This document shows, piece after piece, positions 6,887-14,648 of a DNA stretch of 46,996 bases. Source of the stretch: Candidatus Kaiserbacteria bacterium (GTDB lineage Bacteria > Patescibacteriota > Minisyncoccia > Phycocordibacterales > UBA918); NCBI GenBank assembly GCA_020428685.1, contig JAGQMJ010000003.1, positions 1-46,996 on the forward strand, read 5' to 3'. The notes beneath the pieces were generated by a model. It did not search any database. It saw nothing but the letters and a program-made list of their open reading frames with translations, and had not been told where the DNA came from. A program made the translations under genes and the position numbers. The stretch's first letter is position 1, and every line of letters begins with the position of its first letter.

Positions 6887-7441
6887 ATGACTGAACTGTC
6901 AGATGAAAAAATAGCCGAAGCGATTCAGTCGGGAGAAGCCGAAGCTTTTGGTGAGATTATTTCTCGCTATGAATTGAAGTTGAAGCGTTACGCGCGGAGA
7001 TTTTTGAGTCTGAAAGAAGACGTCGACGATTTGGTACAAGATGTTTTTATTAAGGCTTATACCAATATTCAGTCCTTTGACCCTAGTCTACGTTTTTCTC
7101 CTTGGATTTACCGTATCGCTCACAATACTTTTGTTAATGAATTAAAACGAAAACAAAGAGTTGGTTTTGGGGTATTTGATGCTGATATTGTATTACCGTT
7201 TTTGCCAGCCAAAGAAACGTCTGATGCTGACACTTTGAATGAAGAGCTAAAAGTGGAGATGGAAAAGGTGATTGATAAGCTGTCCCCGAAGTATCGAGAA
7301 GTCGTAGTTTTGCATTATTATGAAGAGCTTAGTTATGCAGAAATTAGTGATGTGTTGAGAATTTCAGTTTCATCGGTTGGTGTCAGGATGACTAGAGCAA
7401 GACAAAAGTTGCGAGAATTATATAACGAAGAAAATAATTAG
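6887..7441 (+). CDS. ECF-type RNA polymerase sigma factor
   Basis: A 184-residue sigma-70 family factor with region 2 (about residues 20-90; DDLVQDVFIKAY, then WIYRIAHN) and region 4 (about 125-180; LSPKYREVVVLHYYEELSY and a helix-turn-helix ending in RARQKLREL). It lacks regions 1 and 3, as ECF factors do. ATG 6887 is preferred over the upstream in-frame ATG 6857, because a TAATAA -10-like box lies at about 6871-6876, between the two. The next gene starts 1 base after the stop and encodes a four-helix membrane protein, the usual place of an anti-sigma factor. MacA- and MacB-like genes follow in the same operon and are probable targets. Confidence 0.92.
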   Translation: MTELSDEKIAEAIQSGEAEAFGEIISRYELKLKRYARRFLSLKEDVDDLVQDVFIKAYTNIQSFDPSLRFSPWIYRIAHNTFVNELKRKQRVGFGVFDADIVLPFLPAKETSDADTLNEELKVEMEKVIDKLSPKYREVVVLHYYEELSYAEISDVLRISVSSVGVRMTRARQKLRELYNEENN

Positions 7442-7442
7442 T

Positions 7443-8222
7443 ATGAACGATTTTAAAAATAATATTCTAGAAAGAATTAAAACTGGTGAGCTAGACATGA
7501 AGCCGCATTGGCACTTTGTTTTGAAGACAGTTCTTTTTGTGCTTGGAACAATCATCGTTGCTTTGCTCGCAGTTTATCTTTTGAGCTTTTTGTTCTTTTC
7601 TTTGCATCAAACCGGAGTTTGGTTTACACCGAGTTTTGGTTTTGTCGGATTGAGTTATTTTGTAATGTCTTCTCCTTGGATATTGATATCGTTCACCTTA
7701 GTATTTTTGTTACTTCTGTATTTGTTGGTTAGTCAGTATTCATTTAGCTACAAGCGACCGCTCGTTTTTTCTATGATTGGTGTGACTGTATTTGCTCTTC
7801 TTGGCTCCCTCTTGATACAGCAGACTCCAATGCACCGCAATATTCAGAATTTTGCAGAGAGACACAATCTACCTGGTGTGGCTCCGGTGTATCGCTCTCT
7901 TGCGGGGGAAAGACCAAAGGGTCTTGTGCTTGGAACTGTTATTGAGGTTACAGACTCTGGGTTTGTGATCGAGTCTGATAAGGGAGAAATGATTCGGGTA
8001 GAGATAAGCAGTGCGACTAGGCAAAAGCCGGGGTCGGTTTATGAGGTCGGCGACACAGTATTTGTGTTTGGAAAATTAGAAAATGGAGTTATCGAGGCAG
8101 TTGGTGTACGGCCTCACACAGGAGATGAGTTGCCGCCTATGCCGGGCAGAAAGGGTGGGCAGTTTATGGAAAAAGGTGCAAACGAGCGACCAGTTTTATT
8201 TGATGAGGAGATAAAAAGATAA
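7443..8222 (+). CDS. Membrane protein, putative anti-sigma factor
   Basis: The 259-residue protein starts with a short cytoplasmic segment (residues 1-25) that could contact the sigma factor, followed by four transmembrane segments (about 26-52, 60-77, 79-98 and 105-122). A soluble C-terminal domain (about 140-235) looks like a small beta-barrel (GTVIEVTDSGFVIES, then DTVFVFGKLENGVIEAVGV), similar in flavour to DUF5666/OB-like domains. The anti-sigma role is inferred from its position one base after the ECF sigma gene and two bases before the MacA-like gene. No zinc-binding HxxxCxxC motif is visible, so it is not a classical ZAS-type anti-sigma factor. Confidence 0.75.
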   Translation: MNDFKNNILERIKTGELDMKPHWHFVLKTVLFVLGTIIVALLAVYLLSFLFFSLHQTGVWFTPSFGFVGLSYFVMSSPWILISFTLVFLLLLYLLVSQYSFSYKRPLVFSMIGVTVFALLGSLLIQQTPMHRNIQNFAERHNLPGVAPVYRSLAGERPKGLVLGTVIEVTDSGFVIESDKGEMIRVEISSATRQKPGSVYEVGDTVFVFGKLENGVIEAVGVRPHTGDELPPMPGRKGGQFMEKGANERPVLFDEEIKR

Positions 8223-8224
8223 TT

Positions 8225-9946
8225 ATGAATTTTGTAAGTTTAGTTGGGAGATTTAAGTGGCCGTTATTGTTGGCTGTAGTTGCAATCGGTGGGATTTATT
8301 ATTTTTTCTCTTCGGGTGACTCTGAGGCTGCTGACGCAAAATCATTTTATGTGGTCAGCACAGTCGAGCGGGGAGTAGTTACGTCAGGAATTCAGACTAC
8401 AGGAGATATCGTGGCAGCCCAAAAACTAGAAATCGATGTGTACAAACAACTCAGCCGGATTGATGTAGTAAATGCCAGTAACGGCGGACATGTCGAAGCT
8501 GGAGATGTTTTGATATCTTTTGATAAGAGTGATGCGTACGTCGATACTCAGTCATCTCAAGTTTCGGTTGCTTCGGCAAAGCTGGCTCTAGAAGAAGCAG
8601 AGCAAAATGTTAATGATCCAAACACTCAGATTCGTACTAAGGAAAATCAAATAACAGGATACAAGAAAACGATTGCAGATACAGAGCAAGATATTGAGGA
8701 TGCGTATCGAGATTTCTTGAATGAAGATTTAGAGGCGGCGGCGCATCAAGATAGATATACGGCACTCTACGATAGAGTAGAGCCAGCTTTATCTGGCCGA
8801 TATGTAAGTGACATTCAGGGTCAGTATGTAATCGAGGTTTACAACTCTGGTTCGGATTCGGGGCTGTCTTTCCGAGTTAGTGGACTTGAGTCTATGACAG
8901 AGCCTTTGATTTTTGGTAAAGCGATAAATCTAGGAACACGAGGTTTGAAAATTACTTTTCCAAATGGTAGTCGCGGTAATGATAAGTGGGTGGTTTATGT
9001 TCCAAATACAGAGATTGCTACTTATGGTGAAACCAAGTCTGACTACGAAAAAACCGTCTCCAACTTAGAAAAAACTATCTCTGATACAAAGGTTAGTCTG
9101 GCTAATGCTGAGCAAGAACTGGATGATTTGAAGCTAACAGATTCTGGAAGTTATCGAGATTTGAATGTCGAAAAGGCAGCAACTGCTTTGGCAGAAGCAC
9201 AGCAGAGATTGTCTAATAATTACGACGTAGTGCAGGAGCGAGATATCGTAGCGCCATTTTCTGGTACGGTCGAAGGTATGGAAAACGTAGTGGCTGGAGC
9301 TACTCCAACCGGTGGAACTAGCGACACAATAGACTTAGGAACTTTAATCTCTGATGAATTTTTAACTACATTCAGCCTGGGAGCGACCGACGTCGCCAAG
9401 GTTTCTGTTGGTCAAAAGGTAAAGGTGACAGTCACATCGTTTTCTTCACTACCGGTTTTTGAAGCGACCATCACACAGATAAGTTCATTGCCAGATTCTA
9501 GTGGTGTCGCTCAATACACTGTGCAGGCTCTGCTTGATTATGACCGCAGTAGCGCAGAGCTGATTTTGCGAGAAGGGATGCTGGCTGATATTGAAGTGGT
9601 GGAAAAAGAAAATAGTGACGCTCTTCGCGTACCAGTTTCAGCTATAAAGTATGAGCAAGGCAAAGCCAAGGTGACTGTAGTAGACAAGCTGACCGAAGCT
9701 CAGCAAGAGCAAGTAGCTAGAATGGGAATTGTTCGTACAGACAATGGTGTGACTCTTGAAACTTACGATGTGGAGGTGACACTGGGAATTGTTGGTGAAT
9801 ATTATGTAGAGATTTTGAGTGGCGTGAGTGAGGGAGATATTCTAGTCGCATCTTCATTGTCTGAGTCTGTAGAGACTACTGTAGTCGGGCAAGCTGGATT
9901 TGGTCCAGGAAGTGGTAGAAGGCCTGACAATGCTCCATCTGAATAA
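8225..9946 (+). CDS. HlyD/MacA-family membrane fusion protein with inserted domain
   Basis: The 573-residue periplasmic-adaptor-type protein has an N-terminal membrane anchor (residues 10-29), a split lipoyl domain (about 60-100 and 340-360), a coiled-coil hairpin and beta-barrel/membrane-proximal domains (370-560). The two coiled-coil helices (about 105-165 and 268-340) are separated by an extra beta-rich block (about 175-265) where adaptors normally have a short tip. It is followed by a MacB-like ATPase and permease, so it probably forms a MacAB/YknXYZ-type pump. If the cell has a single membrane, as other Patescibacteria are thought to, no TolC partner is expected. It probably exports peptides, lipids or drugs under ECF control. 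Confidence 0.9.
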   Translation: MNFVSLVGRFKWPLLLAVVAIGGIYYFFSSGDSEAADAKSFYVVSTVERGVVTSGIQTTGDIVAAQKLEIDVYKQLSRIDVVNASNGGHVEAGDVLISFDKSDAYVDTQSSQVSVASAKLALEEAEQNVNDPNTQIRTKENQITGYKKTIADTEQDIEDAYRDFLNEDLEAAAHQDRYTALYDRVEPALSGRYVSDIQGQYVIEVYNSGSDSGLSFRVSGLESMTEPLIFGKAINLGTRGLKITFPNGSRGNDKWVVYVPNTEIATYGETKSDYEKTVSNLEKTISDTKVSLANAEQELDDLKLTDSGSYRDLNVEKAATALAEAQQRLSNNYDVVQERDIVAPFSGTVEGMENVVAGATPTGGTSDTIDLGTLISDEFLTTFSLGATDVAKVSVGQKVKVTVTSFSSLPVFEATITQISSLPDSSGVAQYTVQALLDYDRSSAELILREGMLADIEVVEKENSDALRVPVSAIKYEQGKAKVTVVDKLTEAQQEQVARMGIVRTDNGVTLETYDVEVTLGIVGEYYVEILSGVSEGDILVASSLSESVETTVVGQAGFGPGSGRRPDNAPSE

Positions 9947-9953
9947 TAGTTCT

Positions 9954-10664
9954 ATGTCTATAGTAAAAGAAGAAAAAATAATCGAACTAAAGGATGTATC
10001 AAAAAGTTTCTACCTACAAGGTGGGCTGGAGGTGCCGATACTGCATCACATAGATTTGAGTGTTTATGAGGGCGACATGATTGCGATTCTTGGTCCGTCT
10101 GGTTCTGGCAAATCAACTTTGATGAATATTATTGGGGGACTCGACGTGGCTACTAGCGGTGAATATTTATTTGCTGGAAAGTCAGTCGGCAAGATGAGTT
10201 CGGATGAGTTGGCTGAATTGAGATCGACAGATATTAGTTTTATTTTTCAGTCGTTTCACCTTTTGGCCGGTAAGACTGTTTACCAAAATGTGATGCTGCC
10301 CCTTATATACCAGCACTCTTTTGCTGGCGATTATGATGAATACGTAGCCAGTGCACTAAAGCGCGCTGCTCTAGAAGAAGAACATTGGCACAAGAAACCA
10401 AATCAACTATCAGGCGGACAAAGACAGCGGGTCGCTATTGCTCGGGCCTTGGTGGCTGAGCCGAAGCTACTTTTGGCTGACGAGCCAACCGGAAACCTAG
10501 ATTCAAAAACCGGTGACAATATTATTCATTCTCTGACTTATCTAAACGAAACTTTTGGCACTACTATTGTGATTGTGACCCATGATGAATCTCTGACTGA
10601 TGTAGTGCATCGGGTAATCAATATCAAGGACGGGGTGGTTTTTGAGACTGCTGGTAAAAAATAA
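9954..10664 (+). CDS. ABC transporter ATP-binding protein, MacB/LolD type
   Basis: A 236-residue ATPase with Walker A (GPSGSGKST), Q-loop (FIFQSFHLL), ABC signature (LSGGQRQR), Walker B ([12 protein letters not shown]) and switch His (VTHD). DEPTGNLDS is typical of the LolD/MacB/FtsE group, which works with FtsX-like permeases. ATG 9954 is chosen because it lies 7 bases after the adaptor stop; the longer reading frame overlaps that gene. The permease begins 1 base after the stop. The ATPase should power the adaptor-permease complex encoded on both sides. Confidence 0.95.
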   Translation: MSIVKEEKIIELKDVSKSFYLQGGLEVPILHHIDLSVYEGDMIAILGPSGSGKSTLMNIIGGLDVATSGEYLFAGKSVGKMSSDELAELRSTDISFIFQSFHLLAGKTVYQNVMLPLIYQHSFAGDYDEYVASALKRAALEEEHWHKKPNQLSGGQRQRVAIARALVAEPKLLLADEPTGNLDSKTGDNIIHSLTYLNETFGTTIVIVTHDESLTDVVHRVINIKDGVVFETAGKK

Positions 10665-10665
10665 T

Positions 10666-11847
10666 ATGAAAACACACTTTCTTATTTCAGAATCCTTTCA
10701 AGCCTTGCGTAGCAATTTCTTGCGCTCGTTTCTAACTATCATCGGTATTGTGGTTGGTATTTTTTCTGTTACCGCTATGTTGGCTCTTGGTGAGGGTCTA
10801 TCTTCCAATGTTATGGACAGGTTTAGTTCATTCGCTAGTGGAGACTTGAGTGTTTCGGGAGAGATTACTTATACCGACTATAGCTGGATTGATGAGCAGG
10901 CATATATTTCAAAGTCCTTGGCCACTTTGTCAGTCGGGCGTTCTGATGTGATTGCTTTTGGCACAGATTTTTCTCCTACTACCCAATCGGTGGTGGGGGA
11001 TTATGAAGATTTACAGAGCTACGAGATCGTTGAAGGTGAAGTGTTTGATTGGAGTGATGTGGATTTTACGGAGTCAGTGGTAGTTGTCTCCGATGGCTTT
11101 GCCGATAGTGTACTCGAGGAAACAAGTCAGACAGTTCTCAATCAAACCATCACCATCGGAGGGCAAAAGTTTACAGTCATCGGAGTGATTGAGTCCAGTT
11201 CAATGCTTTTTACTCGTGGAGATGGAATAGTGATTTTGCCTTACGCGCGATCGGTCGGTACTTTGACAAACTCAAAGAATTTTTCATCGGTGGCGGTGTT
11301 GCTCGAAGATTCTACGTATTTTGAAATTGCTGGTCAGCATATACTCAAGTCACTAAATGCTTCTCGTCAGCTGGCTGAAGATAGTGAAGAAATATTTAGT
11401 GTCGAAACCTCGCAGTCTTTTATCGAAACGGCACAAGAGACGGTCGGAATGATTAGTACTTTTTTGGGAATTGTTGGTGGGATTGCTTTGTTTGTTGGCG
11501 GCATCGGTACCATGAACATGATGCTTACGACAGTAACCGAGCGCACAAAAGAGATTGGTTTGCGTAAGGCGGTTGGAGCGCGCGACAGAGATATCTTGTT
11601 ACAGATTCTGATTGAGTCGGTTGTTTTGACTAGCTTGGGTGGTTTGATTGGTATTTTACTGAGCTTGGGGGCAGCCAAAATCGCCAACAATATCTTTGCT
11701 GATAGCGATATTATTACCATCATAATAAACGGGCAGGTGATTGCCTTGGCGGCCTTTGTGGCGGTAGCGGTAGGGGTTTTGTTTGGTCTTTATCCAGCCC
11801 GTAATGCTTCTAAGCTGCAGCCGGTAGATGCGTTGAGGAGTGAATAG
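10666..11847 (+). CDS. MacB/FtsX-family ABC transporter permease
   Basis: A 393-residue permease with one N-terminal transmembrane helix (about residues 18-40; FLTIIGIVVGIFSV), a large extracytoplasmic domain (about 45-260) and three C-terminal helices in the FtsX domain (about 268-385), including the conserved ERTKEIGLRKAVGA block and the terminal YPARNASKLQPVDALR. This is the MacB permease layout with the ATPase on a separate chain, as in Bacillus YknYZ. ATG 10666 follows the ATPase stop by 1 base. It is the last gene of the sigma-pump operon. Confidence 0.93.
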   Translation: MKTHFLISESFQALRSNFLRSFLTIIGIVVGIFSVTAMLALGEGLSSNVMDRFSSFASGDLSVSGEITYTDYSWIDEQAYISKSLATLSVGRSDVIAFGTDFSPTTQSVVGDYEDLQSYEIVEGEVFDWSDVDFTESVVVVSDGFADSVLEETSQTVLNQTITIGGQKFTVIGVIESSSMLFTRGDGIVILPYARSVGTLTNSKNFSSVAVLLEDSTYFEIAGQHILKSLNASRQLAEDSEEIFSVETSQSFIETAQETVGMISTFLGIVGGIALFVGGIGTMNMMLTTVTERTKEIGLRKAVGARDRDILLQILIESVVLTSLGGLIGILLSLGAAKIANNIFADSDIITIIINGQVIALAAFVAVAVGVLFGLYPARNASKLQPVDALRSE

Positions 11848-11908
11848 TGCGTTGGATGTAAATGCATTTCTTCGTGTAGCTGGGGCCTGAGAGCGGCCAG
11901 GCAAAATA

Positions 11909-11936
11909 TTGACTTTTGGTATATTTGTAATATAAT
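11909..11936 (+). promoter_or_regulatory. Consensus sigma-70 promoter of the diguanylate cyclase gene
   Basis: TTGACT (11909-11914), a 16-base spacer and TATAAT (11931-11936). The start codon is 45 bases downstream, leaving a real 5' UTR, unlike the leaderless genes nearby. Confidence 0.75.
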
Positions 11937-11981
11937 ATAAGGAGATAGATTCTCGAAAACAATTCAGTTTGGGGGTGTGAC

Positions 11982-12677
11982 GTGGAAAATGTTCAGCTTG
12001 ATATATATTTGTTGGGTGGCCTGTTTGTGGCGGTCGTCCTGATTGCGGGCTTGGCTTGGGCATTTGATTCTTTGTTCAAGAAGTTGGATAAACTTAAAGA
12101 GGAGAATGAAAAGCTCAAAAAGCTGGCTTACACCGACACGCTTACTGGCTTGATGACAAGGAGAGCTTGGGAGCCTTCCTTTGAGCATATGCTCAGTATG
12201 CTAAGAGAAGCGTCTGATCGTCGCGCTGATGTCGGAGAGCATAGCGTCAGTGTGATGATGATTGATATTGATCATTTTAAGTCAGTCAACGACACTTTTG
12301 GGCATGCTGCCGGAGACGTTATTCTCCGTAAGGTGGCGCAAGCTATCAAAGACACACTTCGAAAAACTGATCTTGTGTGTCGCTGGGGCGGCGAAGAGAT
12401 TGTTGTTGCGCTCGACAACATCAGTAAAGAGTCGGTCATTGTTATGGCTGAAAAAGTCAGAGTGGCGGTAGCAAATCTGCGCTTTCCTGAGTGTGGTGAT
12501 GAGTTCAAGGTGACCGTCAGTATTGGTGTTGCGGTTTTGCATGAGCGTAATCCCAAGGTTAAGCTGGTTGACCATGCAGACGCTGCTCTCTATGAGGCTA
12601 AAGAAAGTGGCCGCGACCAGGTGATCTATCGTGAGGTGGGTCAGGGCGGTGGCTATCAAGATGAGAAGCTAAATTAA
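11982..12677 (+). CDS. Membrane-anchored diguanylate cyclase (GGDEF domain)
   Basis: The 231-residue protein has one transmembrane helix (residues 8-28), a short coiled coil (about 30-48) and a GGDEF domain (about 49-222). The active-site loop reads GGEEI, a variant of the functional GGEEF. The substrate-binding block DIDHFKSVNDTFGH is intact, and an RxxD inhibitory site (RKTD) lies 5 residues before the loop, so product feedback is likely. It converts two GTP to cyclic di-GMP. It starts with GTG 11982 after a GGGGGTG-type ribosome site. It lies upstream of the pilus locus; no PilZ or EAL protein is visible in the window, so its effector is unknown. Confidence 0.92.
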   Translation: MENVQLDIYLLGGLFVAVVLIAGLAWAFDSLFKKLDKLKEENEKLKKLAYTDTLTGLMTRRAWEPSFEHMLSMLREASDRRADVGEHSVSVMMIDIDHFKSVNDTFGHAAGDVILRKVAQAIKDTLRKTDLVCRWGGEEIVVALDNISKESVIVMAEKVRVAVANLRFPECGDEFKVTVSIGVAVLHERNPKVKLVDHADAALYEAKESGRDQVIYREVGQGGGYQDEKLN

Positions 12678-12690
12678 GTCGAGAAGTTCT

Positions 12691-12722
12691 GAGGCGTACC
12701 AAGTTGGTACGCCTCTTTTTTT
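12691..12722 (+). terminator. Rho-independent terminator of the diguanylate cyclase gene
   Basis: GC-rich 10-bp stem (12691-12700 with 12706-12715) followed by seven T residues. Confidence 0.9.
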
Positions 12723-12729
12723 GTAGAGA

Positions 12730-12778
12730 AAAAGCCCTCACACTAGATTTTGTTTTATCTATCCGTGTGAGGGCTTTT
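12730..12778 (-). terminator. Terminator of the convergent unknown gene
   Basis: Perfect 14-bp arms 12730-12743 and 12765-12778 with A4/T4 ends. It ends 7 bases from the stop of the minus-strand gene and probably works in both directions. Confidence 0.8.
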
Positions 12779-12785
12779 AAATCGA

Positions 12786-13304
12786 TCATGCCGCTCGCCG
12801 CGCATGTCGACGAAAATCAATCTGATCAAACCAGCCAATTAAAATCCTGGCTCCTTCGCTGTTCACTGAACTAGAGGTTACGTACTTATCCCAAAAGAGT
12901 TTTTCTCTTGTCGCAAAAAAATAAGTAATCATGGTGTAGAGCAGTTCTTGAGCTGTGTGGTCGGTGTTAATGTCTATGGGGAACGTGCGACTGTCTTGTT
13001 CAAACTTTGGGATTAGTCGCCAGACTATTCCATCGTTCGTAACTGATGTAAATTCTTCGTTTTTCATCCAGTCGGTATTAATTCTTGGCCCTTTGTCTCT
13101 TAGGTAGAAGATCATTTGCTTTATGGAGAGCGGAAAAATTGATACCAGTAAGTAATCGTCTTTACTGGCCTTAAGTACATCCTCACTAAATGGTATCGGC
13201 ACATCAGAATTTATAGAATCAGTTTTGACGCCAAAACAGCTGGACAATTCGGGGCCGACAAAGTTACGTCCCATAATGTGTCTGGCTTCTGCGTAGGAAG
13301 GCAT
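12786..13304 (-). CDS. Unknown protein of 172 residues
   Basis: I do not recognise a characterised family. The N-terminus reads MPSYAEARHIMGRNFVG, and similar openings recur, to my recollection, in uncharacterised Patescibacteria proteins. There is no signal peptide or transmembrane segment; the protein looks like a soluble alpha/beta domain with conserved-looking Trp and Phe residues in the second half. The ATG at 13304 is chosen over the TTG 6 bases upstream because an AGGAG ribosome site lies 6 bases before the ATG. It is transcribed convergently with the diguanylate cyclase gene and ends in a shared hairpin. Confidence 0.7.
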   Translation of the reverse strand: MPSYAEARHIMGRNFVGPELSSCFGVKTDSINSDVPIPFSEDVLKASKDDYLLVSIFPLSIKQMIFYLRDKGPRINTDWMKNEEFTSVTNDGIVWRLIPKFEQDSRTFPIDINTDHTAQELLYTMITYFFATREKLFWDKYVTSSSVNSEGARILIGWFDQIDFRRHARRAA

Positions 13305-13376
13305 GATCAACTCCTGATTGATTATGAAAGAGCCGCTGACCTACTTTTCCAAATAATAAAGATGTTGTCAAATGAT

Positions 13377-13736
13377 CTAATGACTTTTGCTACAGATACC
13401 TTTTACTGTCACTTCAATTTCATCAACCTGGAAATCTTTTAGTCCTAGTAGTTCTCTAATCTTTTCATCTGGGGCAGTGAAGTGGATTACTTTTTCACAA
13501 GAAGAGCAGAGGGCATGATGATGGGGTTGTTGTTGGTATTCGTACTGGGCTTCGTTGGTGCCGAGATTGATTTGTTTAATAATCTTTTCTTTTGTAAACA
13601 AATCTAGGTTGCGATAAATGGTAACGATATCAATTTCGGGAAGGAGTTTATGGATGTCGTTGGCTGACAGGGTACCGTCGTGACTCTTTAGAGTATTAAG
13701 AATAATCTGTCTTTTTTTAGTGAGTTTTAGATTCAT
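13377..13736 (-). CDS. Fur-family metal-responsive repressor (Fur/Zur/PerR type)
   Basis: The 119-residue protein has a winged-helix DNA-binding half (residues 1-75; LTKKRQIILNTL and DIVTIYRNLDLF) and a short metal-binding half with a HHHALCSSC motif (His cluster plus CxxC). The second structural CxxC near the C-terminus is reduced to one Cys (GICSKSH). It is divergent from a ZIP metal transporter. Two identical-pattern palindromes (13737-13753 and 13782-13798) lie in the shared promoter region; one abuts its own start codon, which points to autoregulation and control of the transporter. ATG 13736 is preferred to TTG 13742. Whether it senses Zn, Fe or Mn cannot be decided from sequence. Confidence 0.92.
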   Translation of the reverse strand: MNLKLTKKRQIILNTLKSHDGTLSANDIHKLLPEIDIVTIYRNLDLFTKEKIIKQINLGTNEAQYEYQQQPHHHALCSSCEKVIHFTAPDEKIRELLGLKDFQVDEIEVTVKGICSKSH

Positions 13737-13753
13737 ATGCAATTAATTTGCAT
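13737..13753. promoter_or_regulatory. Operator 1 for the Fur-family regulator
   Basis: Palindrome ATGCAA-N5-TTGCAT, adjacent to the regulator's start codon. Its right half overlaps a TTGCAT -35 element (13748-13753) that could serve the ZIP gene. Confidence 0.8.
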
Positions 13754-13781
13754 TTTATCAGAGATTTGCTACACTCGCAAT

Positions 13782-13798
13782 ATGCAAATCAGTTGCAT
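13782..13798. promoter_or_regulatory. Operator 2 for the Fur-family regulator
   Basis: A second ATGCAA-N5-TTGCAT palindrome, 28 bases from operator 1 and 19 bases before the ZIP start codon. A likely -10 (TACACT, about 13770-13775) places the ZIP transcription start at this site. Confidence 0.8.
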
Positions 13799-13817
13799 AT
13801 TTATTTTAACTTAATTT

Positions 13818-14603
13818 ATGATATTACAAGCTTTTGCGGCAGCCATCTTAGTAGCCCTTATTTCATTGGTAGGTGTTTTATTCTTCGGGCACGATAAAAG
13901 GTTGATTGGCTTTGAGAGATACGCTGTACCGGTTGCGGTTGGAGTTTTTTTGAGTTTGGTTTTATATGAGCTGATTCCTGAAACACTCGAAGCTTCTCAC
14001 GAATGGGGAGGTATTGTGGTGGCGATTGGTTTTATTTCTTTTTATGTTTTATCGCAAAAGTTGCACAAGCACTTCCATCATCATGAGGCTGAAGATTGTG
14101 ATCGGAAAGGGGCGGCCTTGCTACTTTTGATTGGTGACGGTGTTCACAATATTTCTGACGGAATTATTTTAGGGGGTGCGTTTTTGATCGATCCTTCAAT
14201 TGGTTTTGTGGTAGCAATTGGCCTAGCTTTGCATGAGTTACCGCAGGAGATTGTTGAGTTTGGAGTTTTGATACGAGCTGGTTATACCAGAATGCAAGCT
14301 TCGCTTTTAAACCTATTTTCTGCTAGCGGGATAATTGTAGGTCTGGTATTGGTGCTGGTTTTGTCTGAGTATGTGACGGATTATGTTTGGGTTTTGACAG
14401 GATTGGCGGCTGGTAATCTTCTCTTTTTGGCGGCTAGTGACTTATTGCCACGTATCCATGGAAATTTGAAAAACTATGGCAGTATTTGGAATTCAACGAT
14501 TGCAATTCTGATTGGTTTTTTGGTGATGACTTCGATTTTGATTTGGTCACACGAAAAGTATGAGCACGGGGTTGAAGAGATTGAGGCGGAGATGGTGGGG
14601 TAG
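13818..14603 (+). CDS. ZIP-family divalent metal transporter (ZupT-like)
   Basis: The 261-residue protein has about eight transmembrane segments. The fourth and fifth carry the ZIP metal path: GDGVHNISDGI (His, Asn, Asp) and LHELPQEIVEF (His, Glu). A cytoplasmic His-rich loop (LHKHFHHHEAED) lies between helices 3 and 4. ZIP proteins import Zn, Fe or Mn into the cytoplasm. The gene is divergent from a Fur-family repressor, with two operators in between, so uptake is probably derepressed by metal starvation. A perfect 17-bp terminator follows. Confidence 0.93.
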   Translation: MILQAFAAAILVALISLVGVLFFGHDKRLIGFERYAVPVAVGVFLSLVLYELIPETLEASHEWGGIVVAIGFISFYVLSQKLHKHFHHHEAEDCDRKGAALLLLIGDGVHNISDGIILGGAFLIDPSIGFVVAIGLALHELPQEIVEFGVLIRAGYTRMQASLLNLFSASGIIVGLVLVLVLSEYVTDYVWVLTGLAAGNLLFLAASDLLPRIHGNLKNYGSIWNSTIAILIGFLVMTSILIWSHEKYEHGVEEIEAEMVG

Positions 14604-14611
14604 AGGTGGGG

Positions 14612-14648
14612 AAATAAGGGGCGCTTCCGAAGGAAGCGCCCCTTATTT
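14612..14648. terminator. Bidirectional terminator between ZIP gene and comF
   Basis: Perfect 17-bp arms 14612-14628 and 14632-14648 with a GAA loop and AAATAA/TTATTT ends. It lies between convergent genes and touches the comF stop codon. Confidence 0.92.
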
